Notes under the pieces: generated by a model
Databases searched by the model: none
What the model saw: the letters and a program-made list of their open reading frames with translations, nothing else
Told to the model about the DNA's origin: nothing
Assembly (NCBI RefSeq): GCF_040546585.1
Contig: NZ_JBEPOC010000001.1
Span: 1,240,001 to 1,304,000, forward strand
Direction of reading: 5' to 3'
Origin: Marmoricola sp. OAE513
GTDB lineage: Bacteria; Actinomycetota; Actinomycetes; Propionibacteriales; Nocardioidaceae
Length of the DNA stretch: 64,000 nucleotides
Shown here: positions 55,005 to 63,917 of the stretch, in pieces
Layout of the letters: every line of letters begins with the position of its first letter
How positions within the stretch are numbered: the first letter of the stretch is position 1
Program-made: the position numbers and the translations under genes

Positions 55005-55345
55005 GCCGAGCGGGCTCAGATGTCCCGCCGAAGCACGCCGAGCGGGCTCAGATGTCCCACGCGCAGACGCCGAGCGGGCCCAGATGTCCCGCCGAAGCAC
55101 GCCGAGCGGGCTCAGATGTCCCGCCGGAGCACTCGAGCGGGCTCCGATGCTTCCCGGCTCGGCGCTACGCACCCGGGGCAGACTGCCGAGCTGAGTCAGC
55201 CCGGCTCGCTCGGCGGTCCTGAGCGTGACATCTCAGCCCGCTCGGCGATCCTGGGCGTGACATCTCAGCCCGCTCGGCGATCCTGGGCGAGACATCCCGG
55301 CCCGCTCGGCGGTCCTGGGCGGGACATCTGAGCCCGCTCGGCGAT
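55005..55345. repeat. Inverted pair of 32-bp tandem repeat arrays
   Basis: Left arm: the core GCCGAGCGGGCTCAGATGTC starts at 55005, 55037, 55069 and 55101 (spacing exactly 32), with a degraded fifth copy near 55133. Right arm: the reverse complement (GACATCTSAGCCCGCTCGGC) has its GCTCGGC at 55208, 55240, 55272, 55304 and 55336, again spaced exactly 32, the first copy degraded. A 12-base linker differs between arms. The centre (about 55150-55205) holds further decayed half copies. It fills the gap between convergent gpx and ccsB genes and could fold into a long stepped hairpin. It is noncoding: 32 is not a multiple of 3. Confidence 0.9.
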
Positions 55346-55349
55346 CTGG

Positions 55350-56345
55350 TTACTTCGAGTACGAGTGCTGGGATCCGCTGCCGAAGAAGAAGTTGATCCC
55401 GACGAAGTTGAACCACAGGGTCGCCAGGCCGACGATCGCGACGATCGCCGCGGCGCGGCCCTTCCAGCCTGCGGTCGCGCGGGCGTGCAGGTACGCGGCG
55501 TACACGACCCACGTGATGAAGGCCCAGACCTCCTTGGGGTCCCAGCCCCAGTAGCGGCCCCATGCCTGGCGGGCCCAGATCGGGCCGGCGATGAGCGCGG
55601 CGAAGGTCCAGATCGGGAACGCGAACGCGTGCACCTGGTAGGAGAAGCGGTCGAGGCTCGGCAGCTCGGGCAGACGGGCCAGGTAGCCGCTGCGGCCGAT
55701 CGAACCCTCGGGGTTGCGCTCGAGCCAGCGCTCCTTGATCAGGTAGAGCACCGAGGTCATGCCGCCGAGGGTGAACGCGCCGGTGGCGATGATCGCGGCG
55801 ACGACGTGGATGATCAGCCAGGGCGACTCCAGCGCGTCGGTCAGCGTGACGACCGGCGCGTAGAGCAGCAGCGCGTCGACCATCAGCGTCACCAGGACGA
55901 AGCCGGTGACGACCGGGGACAACCAGCCGAGCTCGTACTTCTTGTAGAGCAGCAGGTAGCCGATCACCACGACGAGGGTGCCCGTGAGGGTGAACTCGTA
56001 CATGTTGCCCCAGGGCACCCGGACCGGGTCGGCGGCGAGGCCGCGTGAGACCACGGAGACCAGATGGACGGCGGCGGCGACGACGGTGGCGACCAGGCCG
56101 ACGCGCGCGAACCGCTGCATCCGCTCGCTCGGAGTCTCGACGTCGGTGACCGTCTCAGCCAGGACGTCGGTTCCCCCGGCGGTCGCCTCGGCGGAGCGGG
56201 CGGCCACCTGGGACGCGGTCGCCTCGACCTCGACCGAGCGGCCCGCGGCCCACTCGGCGAGGTGCGCGAGCAGCGCGATGAAGTAAAAGGCACCACAGAC
56301 CGCGAGGGCCTGGTTGCTCAGCAGCTCGAACTGTTCGTGGGTCAC
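55350..56345 (-). CDS. ccsB: Cytochrome c biogenesis protein CcsB (CcsA/CcmC-like haem handling)
   Basis: A 331-residue polytopic protein with the haem-binding WWD-type motif WGRYWGWDPKEVWAFITWVVYAAYLHARATAGW near the C-terminal end, flanked by His-bearing helices (SPWLIIHVVAAIIATGAFTLG). With ResB it exports haem and attaches it to apocytochrome c on the outer face (System II). Its ATG overlaps the resB stop (ATGA). The gene ends close to the repeat array. Confidence 0.93.
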   Translation of the reverse strand: MTHEQFELLSNQALAVCGAFYFIALLAHLAEWAAGRSVEVEATASQVAARSAEATAGGTDVLAETVTDVETPSERMQRFARVGLVATVVAAAVHLVSVVSRGLAADPVRVPWGNMYEFTLTGTLVVVIGYLLLYKKYELGWLSPVVTGFVLVTLMVDALLLYAPVVTLTDALESPWLIIHVVAAIIATGAFTLGGMTSVLYLIKERWLERNPEGSIGRSGYLARLPELPSLDRFSYQVHAFAFPIWTFAALIAGPIWARQAWGRYWGWDPKEVWAFITWVVYAAYLHARATAGWKGRAAAIVAIVGLATLWFNFVGINFFFGSGSQHSYSK

Positions 56346-57889
56346 GCCTTGTCCTCCAACTGTGCGACGAGATCGTCGATCTCACCGGTGAGGTCGCCGC
56401 CGGCTGAACGGTGCAGCCCGGCTACCTCGACGAGCGTACGTCCGTCCTCGCGACGGACCCGGATCCAGACCCGGCGGGGCCGGATGAACAACGACCCCAG
56501 CAGCCCGAGCAGCGCCAGGATCATCCCGGCGAGCGCGACCTGCTCGTTCGGGTTCTTGCTGATCTGCAGCTTCACGAAGCGGCTCACGCCGTCGAACGTG
56601 ATCGATCCGAGGTCATCGGGCAGCTGCGCCGTCTCGCCGACCCGCAGGCTGAACCGGTAGTCCTTGCCCTCGGCATTCTTCACCTGGGTCAGCTTGCTCA
56701 TGTCGAGGGAGTAGACCGACTGCGGGATCCCGGAGTCGAGCCCGAGGTCGCCGGAGTAGACGAACATCGAGAGCAGCGGGCTCTTCGCCTCCGGGAAGAC
56801 CGTGGACGGCTGGCCCCTGAGCGTCGCGTACGTCGGGAAGAACAGTCCGCCGAATCCGAGCTGGCTGGGCTTCGCCTCGGGCACCTTGATGACGCCGTCG
56901 GACAGGAACGTGCTGTCCTGCGGCAGGAAGATCACCGGCCCCTTGTACGCGATGTTGCCGTTGCCGTCCTTCACGGTCACCTGCGGCGCGTAGCCGTGCC
57001 CGATCAGGTAGATCTGGGTGCCGTCGATGTCGAGCGGGTGGTTGACCGAGATCCGCGCGCGCTTGGTCGCGGCGTCCACGTCCGACTGGTAGGCGAGGTC
57101 GGCCGAGAAGTCCGAGGCCATCCCGAACTCCTTCTCGTCGGTCGAGTAGGTCACCCGGAACTTCTCGACGGCGAAGGAGAACGGCTGGAGGTCGGAGGCG
57201 TCGAAGAGGCGTCCGGGGACGAAGTCGTCGTACTGGTTGGCGACGTTCGCGAACTGCCCGCCCTCGACGACCACGACGCCGCCCTTGAACCCGAACAGCG
57301 ACCCGGTCGCGAAGCCGACCAGCACGATCAGGATCGAGAGGTGGAAGACCAGGTTGCCGGCCTCGCGCAGGTAACCCCGCTCGGCCGAGATCGATCCGTC
57401 GTGGACGTCGGTGCGGTAGCCGCCGAGCAGCGTCTTCGCACGCTCCAGGACCTGCTCGGGCTCGCCCTCGACGGTGAACGAGCGGTACTCCGGGAGCCGG
57501 GACAGGTTGCCGGGCGTCTTCGGCGGACGGGCGCGCAGGGCCTTCCAGTAGACCCGCGTGCGCGGCAGGATGCAGCCGACCAGCGAGATCATCAGCAGGA
57601 TGTAGATCGCGGAGAACCACGGCGAACTGTAGACGGAGAACAGTCCGAGCTTCTCGTAGATCGGCGCGAGCGAGGGGTGTGCGTCGCGCCAGCGGGCGGC
57701 CTCGAGCGAGTCCACCGCGTCCTGCGGCACGACCGAACCGGGGACTGCACCCAGCGCGAGCAGGAAGAGCAGGATCAGCGCGGTCTTCATCGACGTGAGC
57801 TGGCGCCAGGTCCAGCGGAGGAACTCCACCGGTGCCAGCGGGGCGACCTCCGGCTTGCGGTCGCGCTCGTTCTCGAACTGCTCGCTCAT
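56342..57889 (-). CDS. resB: Cytochrome c biogenesis protein ResB/Ccs1
   Basis: A 515-residue ResB protein: early spans (LTSMKTALILLFLLALGAVPGSVVPQ, WFSAIYILLMISLVGCILPRTRVYWKALRARPP), GNLVFHLSILIVLVGFATGSLFGFKGGVVVVEGG, a large outer domain, and a late span near 470-490 (VALAGMILALLGLLGSLFIRPRRVWIRV). System II partner of CcsB. The ATG at 57889 lies inside one copy of an 18-bp direct repeat shared with the end of ccdA. Confidence 0.92.
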   Translation of the reverse strand: MSEQFENERDRKPEVAPLAPVEFLRWTWRQLTSMKTALILLFLLALGAVPGSVVPQDAVDSLEAARWRDAHPSLAPIYEKLGLFSVYSSPWFSAIYILLMISLVGCILPRTRVYWKALRARPPKTPGNLSRLPEYRSFTVEGEPEQVLERAKTLLGGYRTDVHDGSISAERGYLREAGNLVFHLSILIVLVGFATGSLFGFKGGVVVVEGGQFANVANQYDDFVPGRLFDASDLQPFSFAVEKFRVTYSTDEKEFGMASDFSADLAYQSDVDAATKRARISVNHPLDIDGTQIYLIGHGYAPQVTVKDGNGNIAYKGPVIFLPQDSTFLSDGVIKVPEAKPSQLGFGGLFFPTYATLRGQPSTVFPEAKSPLLSMFVYSGDLGLDSGIPQSVYSLDMSKLTQVKNAEGKDYRFSLRVGETAQLPDDLGSITFDGVSRFVKLQISKNPNEQVALAGMILALLGLLGSLFIRPRRVWIRVRREDGRTLVEVAGLHRSAGGDLTGEIDDLVAQLEDKA

Positions 57890-57932
57890 CACAGCTCCGC
57901 CGTTCTGCACTGGATCATCACAGCTCCGCCGT
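57886..57932. repeat. 18-bp direct repeat at the ccdA/resB junction
   Basis: TCATCACAGCTCCGCCGT occurs at 57886-57903 and 57915-57932, 11 bases apart. On the coding strand each copy reads ACGGCGGAGCTGTGATGA, so each carries TGATGA: the first supplies the ccdA stop, the second the resB start. Confidence 0.9.
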
Positions 57933-58679
57933 GAACCCAGGAGCGAGGTTGCGCAGGTCCTCGACGATGTAGTCCCACCAGCCGGTGACGAGCAGGACAC
58001 CGACGGCGATGAGCATGAGTCCGCCGATCTGGGTGACCACGCGCTGGTGCTTGCGGACCCACGCGATCGCGCCGAGCGTACGGCGGTACGCCAGTGCCGC
58101 GGCCACGAACGGCAGCCCGAGGCCCAAGCAGAAGACTGCACTGAGGAACGCGCCGCGCCCTGCACTCGCCTCGTTCACGGCGAGTGCCTGGATGGCCCCG
58201 AGCGTGGGACCCAGGCACGGCGACCAGCCCAGCCCGAACATCAGCCCGATCAGCGGCGCGGCCGCCAGACCCACCGCCGGGATCCGGTGGAAGCGCCAGT
58301 CGCGCTGCAACCACGGGACCGCGCCGAGGAACGCGACCCCGAGCAGGATCGTCACCGAGCCGAGCACGATGCTGATCTCGCGCTGGTACTGGAAGAGCCA
58401 GACCCCGACGCCGCCGAAGAGCGTGCCGTAGGAGACGAAGACGAAGGTGAACCCGGCCACGAAGAGCAGCGAGCCCGCCAGCATCCGACCGCGCTTGGCC
58501 GACTCGAGGTCCGCTCCGGACAGCCCGGTCGTGTAGGACAGGTAACCGGGCAGCAGCGGCACGACGCACGGGCTGAAGAACGACACCAGCCCGGCGATCA
58601 GCGCGACCGGGACGGCCAGGACGAGCGATCCGCTGAAGGCGGTGTCGGAGAACCAGGACGCCAGACCGAGGGGACTCAC
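57918..58679 (-). CDS. ccdA: Cytochrome c biogenesis protein CcdA
   Basis: A 253-residue six-span thiol reductant carrier. The redox Cys are in VSFFSPCVVPLLPGYLSY and GLGWSPCLGPTLGAI. It moves electrons from cytoplasmic thioredoxin to the outer TlpA-type protein, keeping apocytochrome c Cys reduced. The ATG overlaps the stop of the tlpA-like gene (ATGA). It ends FTAEL just before the repeated junction. Confidence 0.93.
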   Translation of the reverse strand: MSPLGLASWFSDTAFSGSLVLAVPVALIAGLVSFFSPCVVPLLPGYLSYTTGLSGADLESAKRGRMLAGSLLFVAGFTFVFVSYGTLFGGVGVWLFQYQREISIVLGSVTILLGVAFLGAVPWLQRDWRFHRIPAVGLAAAPLIGLMFGLGWSPCLGPTLGAIQALAVNEASAGRGAFLSAVFCLGLGLPFVAAALAYRRTLGAIAWVRKHQRVVTQIGGLMLIAVGVLLVTGWWDYIVEDLRNLAPGFTAEL

Positions 58680-59248
58680 TTCGTCACGTCCTCGACGAGG
58701 TCGACCAAGGTCGTCGCACTGGTCACCTCACCGAGCACGCTCGCGGCCACCCGGCCCTCGGCGTCGATGATCACCGTGCTGGGGATCGAGGCCGGCGTCA
58801 GCGTCCCGCGGAACTTCAGCAGGTTCTTGCCGCCCGGGTCGAAGATCGACGGGTAGGGCACCTTGCGCTCCCGCTCGAAGGCCAGCGCGTTGTCCTTGCT
58901 CAGGTCGCGGGTGTTGATCCCGAGGAACACGACTCCCTGGGGCATCAGCTCGTTCGCGGCCTTCACCAGGTCGTCCACCTCGGAGCGGCACGGCGGGCAC
59001 CAGGAGCCCCAGACGTTGATGACGACGACCTTGCCGCGGTAGTCGGCCAGCTGCACCTGGTCGCCCTCGAGGGTCTCCCCCGAGACGTTGCCCGGCTTCT
59101 TCCGGTCGCCGGCGTCGAGCTGGGTGATCACCCCGCTGCCGTCGACGTACCCCTTGTCGCCGCTGCTCCGGAGGTCGCTGCCGCAGCCCGCTGCGACCAG
59201 CAGGCTGAGGAGGAGCGCACCCAGAGCGGTACGACGACGACCGGTCAC
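58676..59248 (-). CDS. TlpA/ResA-like thiol-disulfide lipoprotein
   Basis: A 190-residue protein. Lipoprotein signal RRRTALGALLLSLLVAAGC with Cys22, then a thioredoxin fold with WGSWCPPCRSEVDDL (C84, C87) and the cis-Pro region ASIPSTVIID. It is an outer-face thiol reductase for apocytochrome c, reduced by CcdA. The GTG at 59248 is chosen because it begins just before the Arg-rich signal start; the frame upstream is antisense-like and overlaps the phosphatase gene. The phosphatase stop lies 4 bases upstream. Confidence 0.9.
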   Translation of the reverse strand: MTGRRRTALGALLLSLLVAAGCGSDLRSSGDKGYVDGSGVITQLDAGDRKKPGNVSGETLEGDQVQLADYRGKVVVINVWGSWCPPCRSEVDDLVKAANELMPQGVVFLGINTRDLSKDNALAFERERKVPYPSIFDPGGKNLLKFRGTLTPASIPSTVIIDAEGRVAASVLGEVTSATTLVDLVEDVTK

Positions 59249-59252
59249 CCGC

Positions 59253-59990
59253 TCAGCCGTCGGTGTTCTCGGCCGGGCTGCCGGCACCCTGGGAGCCGGG
59301 CTGGGCACCGAGGTCGTTCGGCTCGGTGAACCCGGTGCCCGAGGAGAACGCGGCACGCCGCTCGGCCTCGGGGATCATGTCGCCCGCCGGCTCGGCATAC
59401 CCGACGGAGACGAGCTCGTCGCCGTCGAACTCGAACGACGTCAGGCTGCACAGGGTGCACAGACGCTTGCGCGGGTCGTGCATGAAGCGGCGCTTCTCGG
59501 CGTGCAGCCGGCAGATCCAGATCGGCAGCTGGTGGGAGACGATCAGTGCCTCGTGTCCGCGCGCGGCCTCGCGGGCATCCTCGACCGCGGCCCACATCCG
59601 CGCGGCGACCTCGGCGTACGGCTCGCCCCACGACGGCTTGAAGGGGTTCCACAGGTGCCTCCACGCGGACGGGCGGCGCAGGACGCCGTCGCCGACCGAG
59701 AAGGGGCGACCCTCGAAGATGTTGCCGGACTCGATCACGCGCTCGTCGGTGGTGATCTCGACGCCGCGCACCTTCGCCAACGGGCCGGCGGTCTGCTGCG
59801 CGCGCTCGAGCGGCGACGCGACGACGTGGGTGATGTCACGATCCCCGATTCGCTCGGCGACGCGCTCGGCCATCGCCATGCCACGGTCGGAGAGCAAGAA
59901 GCCCGGGGCCCGGCCGTACAGGATGCCCTCCGGGTTGTAGACCTCGCCGTGCCGGAGCAGGTGGACGGTGGTGCGGACGGAGTCGCTCAT
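59253..59990 (-). CDS. Histidine phosphatase (phosphoglycerate mutase-like)
   Basis: A 245-residue protein with the RHG motif VHLLRHGEVYNPEG (H14), SPLERAQQTAGP and the second catalytic His in ALIVSHQLPIW. This is a branch-1 histidine phosphatase of unknown substrate; a glycolytic mutase role is unlikely here. The ATG shares one base with the hemL stop (TGATG). It sits between hemL and the cytochrome c maturation genes in one transcription unit. Confidence 0.88.
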   Translation of the reverse strand: MSDSVRTTVHLLRHGEVYNPEGILYGRAPGFLLSDRGMAMAERVAERIGDRDITHVVASPLERAQQTAGPLAKVRGVEITTDERVIESGNIFEGRPFSVGDGVLRRPSAWRHLWNPFKPSWGEPYAEVAARMWAAVEDAREAARGHEALIVSHQLPIWICRLHAEKRRFMHDPRKRLCTLCSLTSFEFDGDELVSVGYAEPAGDMIPEAERRAAFSSGTGFTEPNDLGAQPGSQGAGSPAENTDG

Positions 59991-61327
59991 CAGTTGTTGC
60001 TCCCGTTGGTCGATCCTGGCGAAGCCTTCGCTGCGGCGGCAGCGGCGGCGGGAAGCGCGTCGAGCACGTGCTGGACGGCACGGTCGTCGTGTGCTCCGGA
60101 GACGAACCACGACTCGAACGCGCTCGGGGGCAGGTACACCCCGGCGTCGAGCATCGCGTGGAAGAACGCCTTGAAGACCTCGGAGTCCTGGGTCTGCGCG
60201 GTCGCGTAGTCGCGGACCGCCGCACCGGCGACTGCCTCGCCGAAGAAGACGGAGAACATGTTGCCGTTGCTCTGCAGCCGGTGCGGGACCCCGGCCGCTG
60301 TCAGTGCGTCGGTCGCGGCGGACGAGATCGTTGCTGCGACGGCGTCGACGCCGGCGTACACGTCCTCAGTCGCCAGCTGCAACGTCGCCAGACCGGCGGC
60401 TGTGGCGACGGGGTTCCCCGAGAGCGTCCCGGCCTGGTAGACGGGGCCCTGCGGGGACAGCATCGCCATCACGTCGGCGCGACCGCCGAAGGCGGCTGCC
60501 GGGAAGCCGCCGCCCATCACCTTGCCGAAGGTCATCAGGTCGGGAACCCAGCCCTCGGTAGCACCGTCGGTACCCCACTGGCCGCTGCGCGAGACCCGGA
60601 AGCCGGTCATCACCTCGTCGGAGACGAACAGTGCGCCGAACCGCGTGCACGTCTCGGCCAGGAACGCGTTGAAGCCGGGCTCGGGGGGAACGACGCCCAT
60701 GTTGCCCGGAGAAGCCTCGGTGATCAGGCAGGCGATCGCCGAGCCGTGCTCGGCGAACGCCGCCTCGACGGCCGCGCGGTCGTTGTACGGCAGCACGATC
60801 GTCTGCGCGGCCGAGGACTCGGGGACGCCGGGGGTGGTGCTGACCCCGAGGGTGGCCAGGCCCGAGCCGGCGCTCGCCAGGAGCGAGTCGACGTGCCCGT
60901 GGTAGCAGCCGGAGAACTTCACGACGACGTCGCGCCCGGTGAAGCCGCGGGCGAGCCGGATCGCGGACATGGTCGCCTCGGTGCCGGAGCTGACCAGGCG
61001 GACGCTCTCCACCGGGGTGCGCGCGACGATCTCCTCGGCGAGCAGCACCTCGTTGGCCGTCGGGGTGCCGTACGACGAGCCGCGCGAGATCGCTTCGGTG
61101 ACCGCGGCCACGACGGCAGGGTGCGCGTGCCCCAGGAGCATCGGTCCCCAGGAGCACACCAGGTCGACGTACGAGCGGCCGTCGACGTCGGTCAGCCACG
61201 CGCCGCTCCCCGAGGCCATGAAGCGCGGGGTGCCGCCGACCGCTGCAAACGCGCGGACCGGGGAGTTGACGCCCCCCGGGGTCACGGCACGTGCACGGTC
61301 GAACCAGATCTCGGACTCAGAAGGCAC
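59990..61327 (-). CDS. hemL: Glutamate-1-semialdehyde 2,1-aminomutase
   Basis: A 445-residue PLP enzyme that forms 5-aminolevulinate in the C5 haem pathway. The start is [24 protein letters not shown]. It has [27 protein letters not shown]-like [35 protein letters not shown], and the PLP Lys in [21 protein letters not shown] start at 61327. It is the first gene of hemL-phosphatase-tlpA-ccdA-resB-ccsB, tying haem synthesis to cytochrome c assembly. Confidence 0.95.
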   Translation of the reverse strand: MPSESEIWFDRARAVTPGGVNSPVRAFAAVGGTPRFMASGSGAWLTDVDGRSYVDLVCSWGPMLLGHAHPAVVAAVTEAISRGSSYGTPTANEVLLAEEIVARTPVESVRLVSSGTEATMSAIRLARGFTGRDVVVKFSGCYHGHVDSLLASAGSGLATLGVSTTPGVPESSAAQTIVLPYNDRAAVEAAFAEHGSAIACLITEASPGNMGVVPPEPGFNAFLAETCTRFGALFVSDEVMTGFRVSRSGQWGTDGATEGWVPDLMTFGKVMGGGFPAAAFGGRADVMAMLSPQGPVYQAGTLSGNPVATAAGLATLQLATEDVYAGVDAVAATISSAATDALTAAGVPHRLQSNGNMFSVFFGEAVAGAAVRDYATAQTQDSEVFKAFFHAMLDAGVYLPPSAFESWFVSGAHDDRAVQHVLDALPAAAAAAAKASPGSTNGSNN

Positions 61328-61604
61328 AACGCATTCTCGCTGACCGGGCAGTCCTGCTGCGAATCGATGTCCGGTTCGCCCCCGCTTGTACCCCTGAAAT
61401 TCGGCTAAGGAATTGTTTTTCAGAATTTCCGCGACATGAACGTCATGGCTGTCCGTCTCCTGTGTGCTGCACCGCTTGCACCCGGAGCAGACCTCTCAAA
61501 AAAGACATTCGTGCCACCGTGACCCAGAACGGGGCATAATCGTTGGAGAGGATGGCGTCCGATTTATCCAGATCGGACAGAGGAGAACCAGGGAGACTCA
61601 CCAC
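61328..61604. promoter_or_regulatory. hemL / lytic transglycosylase divergent region
   Basis: These 277 bases hold no gene. About 61390-61430 is unusually AT-rich for this genome and contains an inverted repeat GAAATTC/GAATTTC (61396-61402, 61423-61429). Nearer the transglycosylase, TCCGAT/ATCGGA (61558-61577) and GGACAGAGGAGAACCAGG precede the ATG. No c-di-AMP (ydaO) riboswitch was recognised. Confidence 0.45.
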
Positions 61605-62849
61605 ATGTTCGCACTGCCGAAGGGCCGCAAGAGCAAAGCGATGACGCTCGTCCCGCTCGCGCTCATCTCCGCAGCATGGACCGCCAGCCTCGCCGGCGTG
61701 GACCCTGCCACTGCCTCGAAGAAGGACGCGGCCCGTCTCCCCGGGGGCGCCGCCGTGCCGAGCGAGGCCATCAAGGCCCCGGCCAGCGTCCCGATCCCCG
61801 GTGCGATCGCACCCAGCGTCCCCGACGGCACCGCTGACGCGGTCGTCGCCGGCGCCTCGACCAGCGGCATCCCGTCCGCCGCCCTGTCGGCGTACCAGCG
61901 CGGTGCGCAGATCATCAACGCGGCCGACCCGACCTGCAACGTCCCGTGGGAGCTGCTCGCCGCGATCGGACGCGTCGAGTCCAACCACGGCCAGTACGGC
62001 GGCAACGTCCTCGGCAGCGACGGTGTCAGCAAGCCGGGCATCTACGGTCCGCAGCTGAACGGTCAGAACGGCACGCAGGCGATCACCGACACCGACGGCG
62101 GCGAGCTCGACAAGGACGCCACCTACGACCGCGCGGTCGGCCCGATGCAGTTCATCCCGTCCACCTGGTCCTCGGTCAAGGTCGACGCCGACGGCGACGG
62201 CCAGCGCAACCCGCAGGACATCGACGACGCCTCGCTCGCCTCCGGCGTCTACCTCTGCTCGGGCCCGGACGACATGTCCGCCCGCAAGGGCCAGGAAGCC
62301 GCCGTGTTCCGCTACAACCACAGCCAGGCGTACGTGGACCTGGTCCTGCGGATCATGGAGGCATACAGCCAGGGCGACTACTCGGCCACCCCGTCGGGCA
62401 CCTACGGCGGCACGGTCTTCACCCCGAGCTACTCCTCGGCCATCAAGACCCGCAAGGCCCGCGCGAACAAGCCCGCCAAGCCGGCCGACACCCCGGTCAC
62501 CTCCGACCCCGGCACCGACACAGGCACGGACAACGGTGGCGGTAGCGGCGACGGGGACAGCCCGGCCAAGCCGTCGGTCCCGAAGAACCCGCTCTCGCCG
62601 GTCACCGACGCGGTCGGTGGCACCGTCACCGCGGTGACGCAGCCGGTGGTCGACACGCTGAACACCCTGACTGCGGCGCTCGGCTTCTGCAACGCTCAGC
62701 TCGGCAAGATCCCGGACCCGCTCGGCCTGCTGAAGCCCGCCAAGGCCAAGTGCGCCGCCAAGGTCCAGGGGATGACGAAGGACGACGCCTCGGCGCTGAT
62801 CCCGAACACGCTCAACGCGGTCCTGAAGTGGCTCGGCCTCGGCAAGTGA
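61605..62849 (+). CDS. Secreted lytic transglycosylase
   Basis: A 414-residue exported wall enzyme. Signal peptide with hydrophobic core TLVPLALISAAWTASLAGV. The catalytic domain (about residues 85-260) has CNVPWELLAAIGRVESNHG with the catalytic Glu, then RAVGPMQFIPSTWSSVKVDADGDGQRNPQDIDDASLASGVYLCS and FRYNHSQAYVDLVLRIM. A Pro/Ser/Gly-rich linker (about 275-325) and a C-terminal region with two Cys follow. It cleaves peptidoglycan glycan strands. The ATG at 61605 follows AGAGGAGAACCAGGGAGA. Confidence 0.9.
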   Translation: MFALPKGRKSKAMTLVPLALISAAWTASLAGVDPATASKKDAARLPGGAAVPSEAIKAPASVPIPGAIAPSVPDGTADAVVAGASTSGIPSAALSAYQRGAQIINAADPTCNVPWELLAAIGRVESNHGQYGGNVLGSDGVSKPGIYGPQLNGQNGTQAITDTDGGELDKDATYDRAVGPMQFIPSTWSSVKVDADGDGQRNPQDIDDASLASGVYLCSGPDDMSARKGQEAAVFRYNHSQAYVDLVLRIMEAYSQGDYSATPSGTYGGTVFTPSYSSAIKTRKARANKPAKPADTPVTSDPGTDTGTDNGGGSGDGDSPAKPSVPKNPLSPVTDAVGGTVTAVTQPVVDTLNTLTAALGFCNAQLGKIPDPLGLLKPAKAKCAAKVQGMTKDDASALIPNTLNAVLKWLGLGK

Positions 62850-62865
62850 CACAGGACTGACCCAG

Positions 62866-62893
62866 AACGGCCCCGGCGAGAGCCGGGGCCGTT
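62866..62893. terminator. Bidirectional terminator between transglycosylase and hemB genes
   Basis: A perfect 12-bp stem AACGGCCCCGGC / GCCGGGGCCGTT with a GAGA tetraloop, 16 bases after the transglycosylase stop and 36 bases beyond the hemB stop. The strongest terminator-like hairpin in the window. Confidence 0.85.
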
Positions 62894-62902
62894 CTGCGTT
62901 CT

Positions 62903-62926
62903 CCGGTCGCCGAGCTCGCCGAGACG
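62903..62926. repeat. Degenerate dispersed-element copy near hemB 3' end
   Basis: CCGGTCGCCGAGCTCGCCGA followed by GACG aligns with the nuoG and intergenic copies with a few changes. It lies between the terminator and the hemB stop. Confidence 0.4.
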
Positions 62927-62929
62927 CGG

Positions 62930-63907
62930 TCAGCTGCGCAGCAGCGTCGCGGCCTCGAGCGCCCAGTAGGTCAGCACGATGTCGGCGCCGGCGCGGTGGA
63001 TCGAGGTGAGCGACTCCAGGATCGCGGCCTCGCGGTCGATCCAGCCCTGGGCGGCGGCGGCCTCGACCATCGAGTACTCCCCGGAGACGTTGTACGCCGC
63101 AACCGGGACGTCCACGGCGTCCTTCACCGCTGCCAGCACGTCGAGGTACCCCATCGCCGGCTTCACCATCACGATGTCCGCGCCCTCGGCCACGTCCAGT
63201 CGAGCCTCGCGGACACCCTCGAGCCGGTTGGCCGGATCCTGCTGGTACGTGCGGCGGTCGCCCTGCAGCGAGGACGCAACCGCCTCGCGGAACGGACCGT
63301 AGAACGCGGAGGCGTACTTCGCGGAGTAGGCCAGGATCCCGACCTCGCTGTGCTCGGCGGCATCCAGCGCCTGGCGGACCATCCGCACCTGTCCGTCCAT
63401 CATCCCGCTGGGGCTGACCAGGTCGACCCCGGCGGCGGCCTGGGCCAGCGCCATGGTCGCGTAGACGTCGAGGGTGCGGTCGTTGTCGACGTTTCCGTCG
63501 CCGTCCAGGACGCCGCAGTGGCCGTGGTCGGTGAACTCGTCGAGACAGAGGTCCGACATCACCGTCAGCTCGTCACCGACCTCGGCGACGACATCGGTGA
63601 TCGCGAGGTTGAGGATGCCGTGCGGATCGATGCCGCCGGAGCCGACGGCGTCCTTGTGCTCGGGGATGCCGTAGAGCATCACCCCGCCGAGCCCTGCGGC
63701 GACGGCCTCGTTCGCAGCCTTCTTCAGCGTCTCGCGCGTGTGCTGGACGACTCCGGGCATGGACGCGATCGGCGTCACCTCGGTCGCGCCCTCGCGGACG
63801 AACAGGGGCAGCACCAGCTGGCGCGGAGCCACCCCGGACTCCGCGACCAACCGTCGCAGCGCAGGGGTGCGTCGCAGGCGGCGGGGGCGGATGTCCGGGT
63901 AGGTCAT
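62930..63907 (-). CDS. hemB: Delta-aminolevulinic acid dehydratase (porphobilinogen synthase)
   Basis: A 325-residue enzyme that condenses two 5-aminolevulinates to porphobilinogen. Substrate Lys regions are [16 protein letters not shown] and [14 protein letters not shown]. The metal region reads [27 protein letters not shown]: two Cys and an Asp replace the three Zn-binding Cys of E. coli HemB, a mixed pattern that bears on Zn versus Mg use. The ATG at 63907 is used. Downstream in pathway from HemL. Confidence 0.95.
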   Translation of the reverse strand: MTYPDIRPRRLRRTPALRRLVAESGVAPRQLVLPLFVREGATEVTPIASMPGVVQHTRETLKKAANEAVAAGLGGVMLYGIPEHKDAVGSGGIDPHGILNLAITDVVAEVGDELTVMSDLCLDEFTDHGHCGVLDGDGNVDNDRTLDVYATMALAQAAAGVDLVSPSGMMDGQVRMVRQALDAAEHSEVGILAYSAKYASAFYGPFREAVASSLQGDRRTYQQDPANRLEGVREARLDVAEGADIVMVKPAMGYLDVLAAVKDAVDVPVAAYNVSGEYSMVEAAAAQGWIDREAAILESLTSIHRAGADIVLTYWALEAATLLRS

Positions 63908-63917
63908 GGGCTCCAGA

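Noticed and set aside
54619-55194. Protein frame running from gpx through the repeat array
   Set aside because: It reads gpx in the wrong frame, and the repeated peptides arise from the 32-bp repeat. The repeat unit is not a multiple of three, so no frame is kept.
55005-55345. CRISPR array
   Set aside because: The conserved part is 20-22 bases and the spacers are only 10-12 bases and similar to each other. The array reverses orientation halfway, and there are no cas genes nearby.
61440-61604. c-di-AMP (ydaO) or other riboswitch before the lytic transglycosylase gene
   Set aside because: Riboswitches are common before actinobacterial wall hydrolase genes, but I see none of the conserved ydaO core elements here.
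62903-62926. Promoter for an antisense RNA at the hemB 3' end
   Set aside because: The sequence is better explained as a degenerate copy of the dispersed element; no promoter-like boxes are seen.
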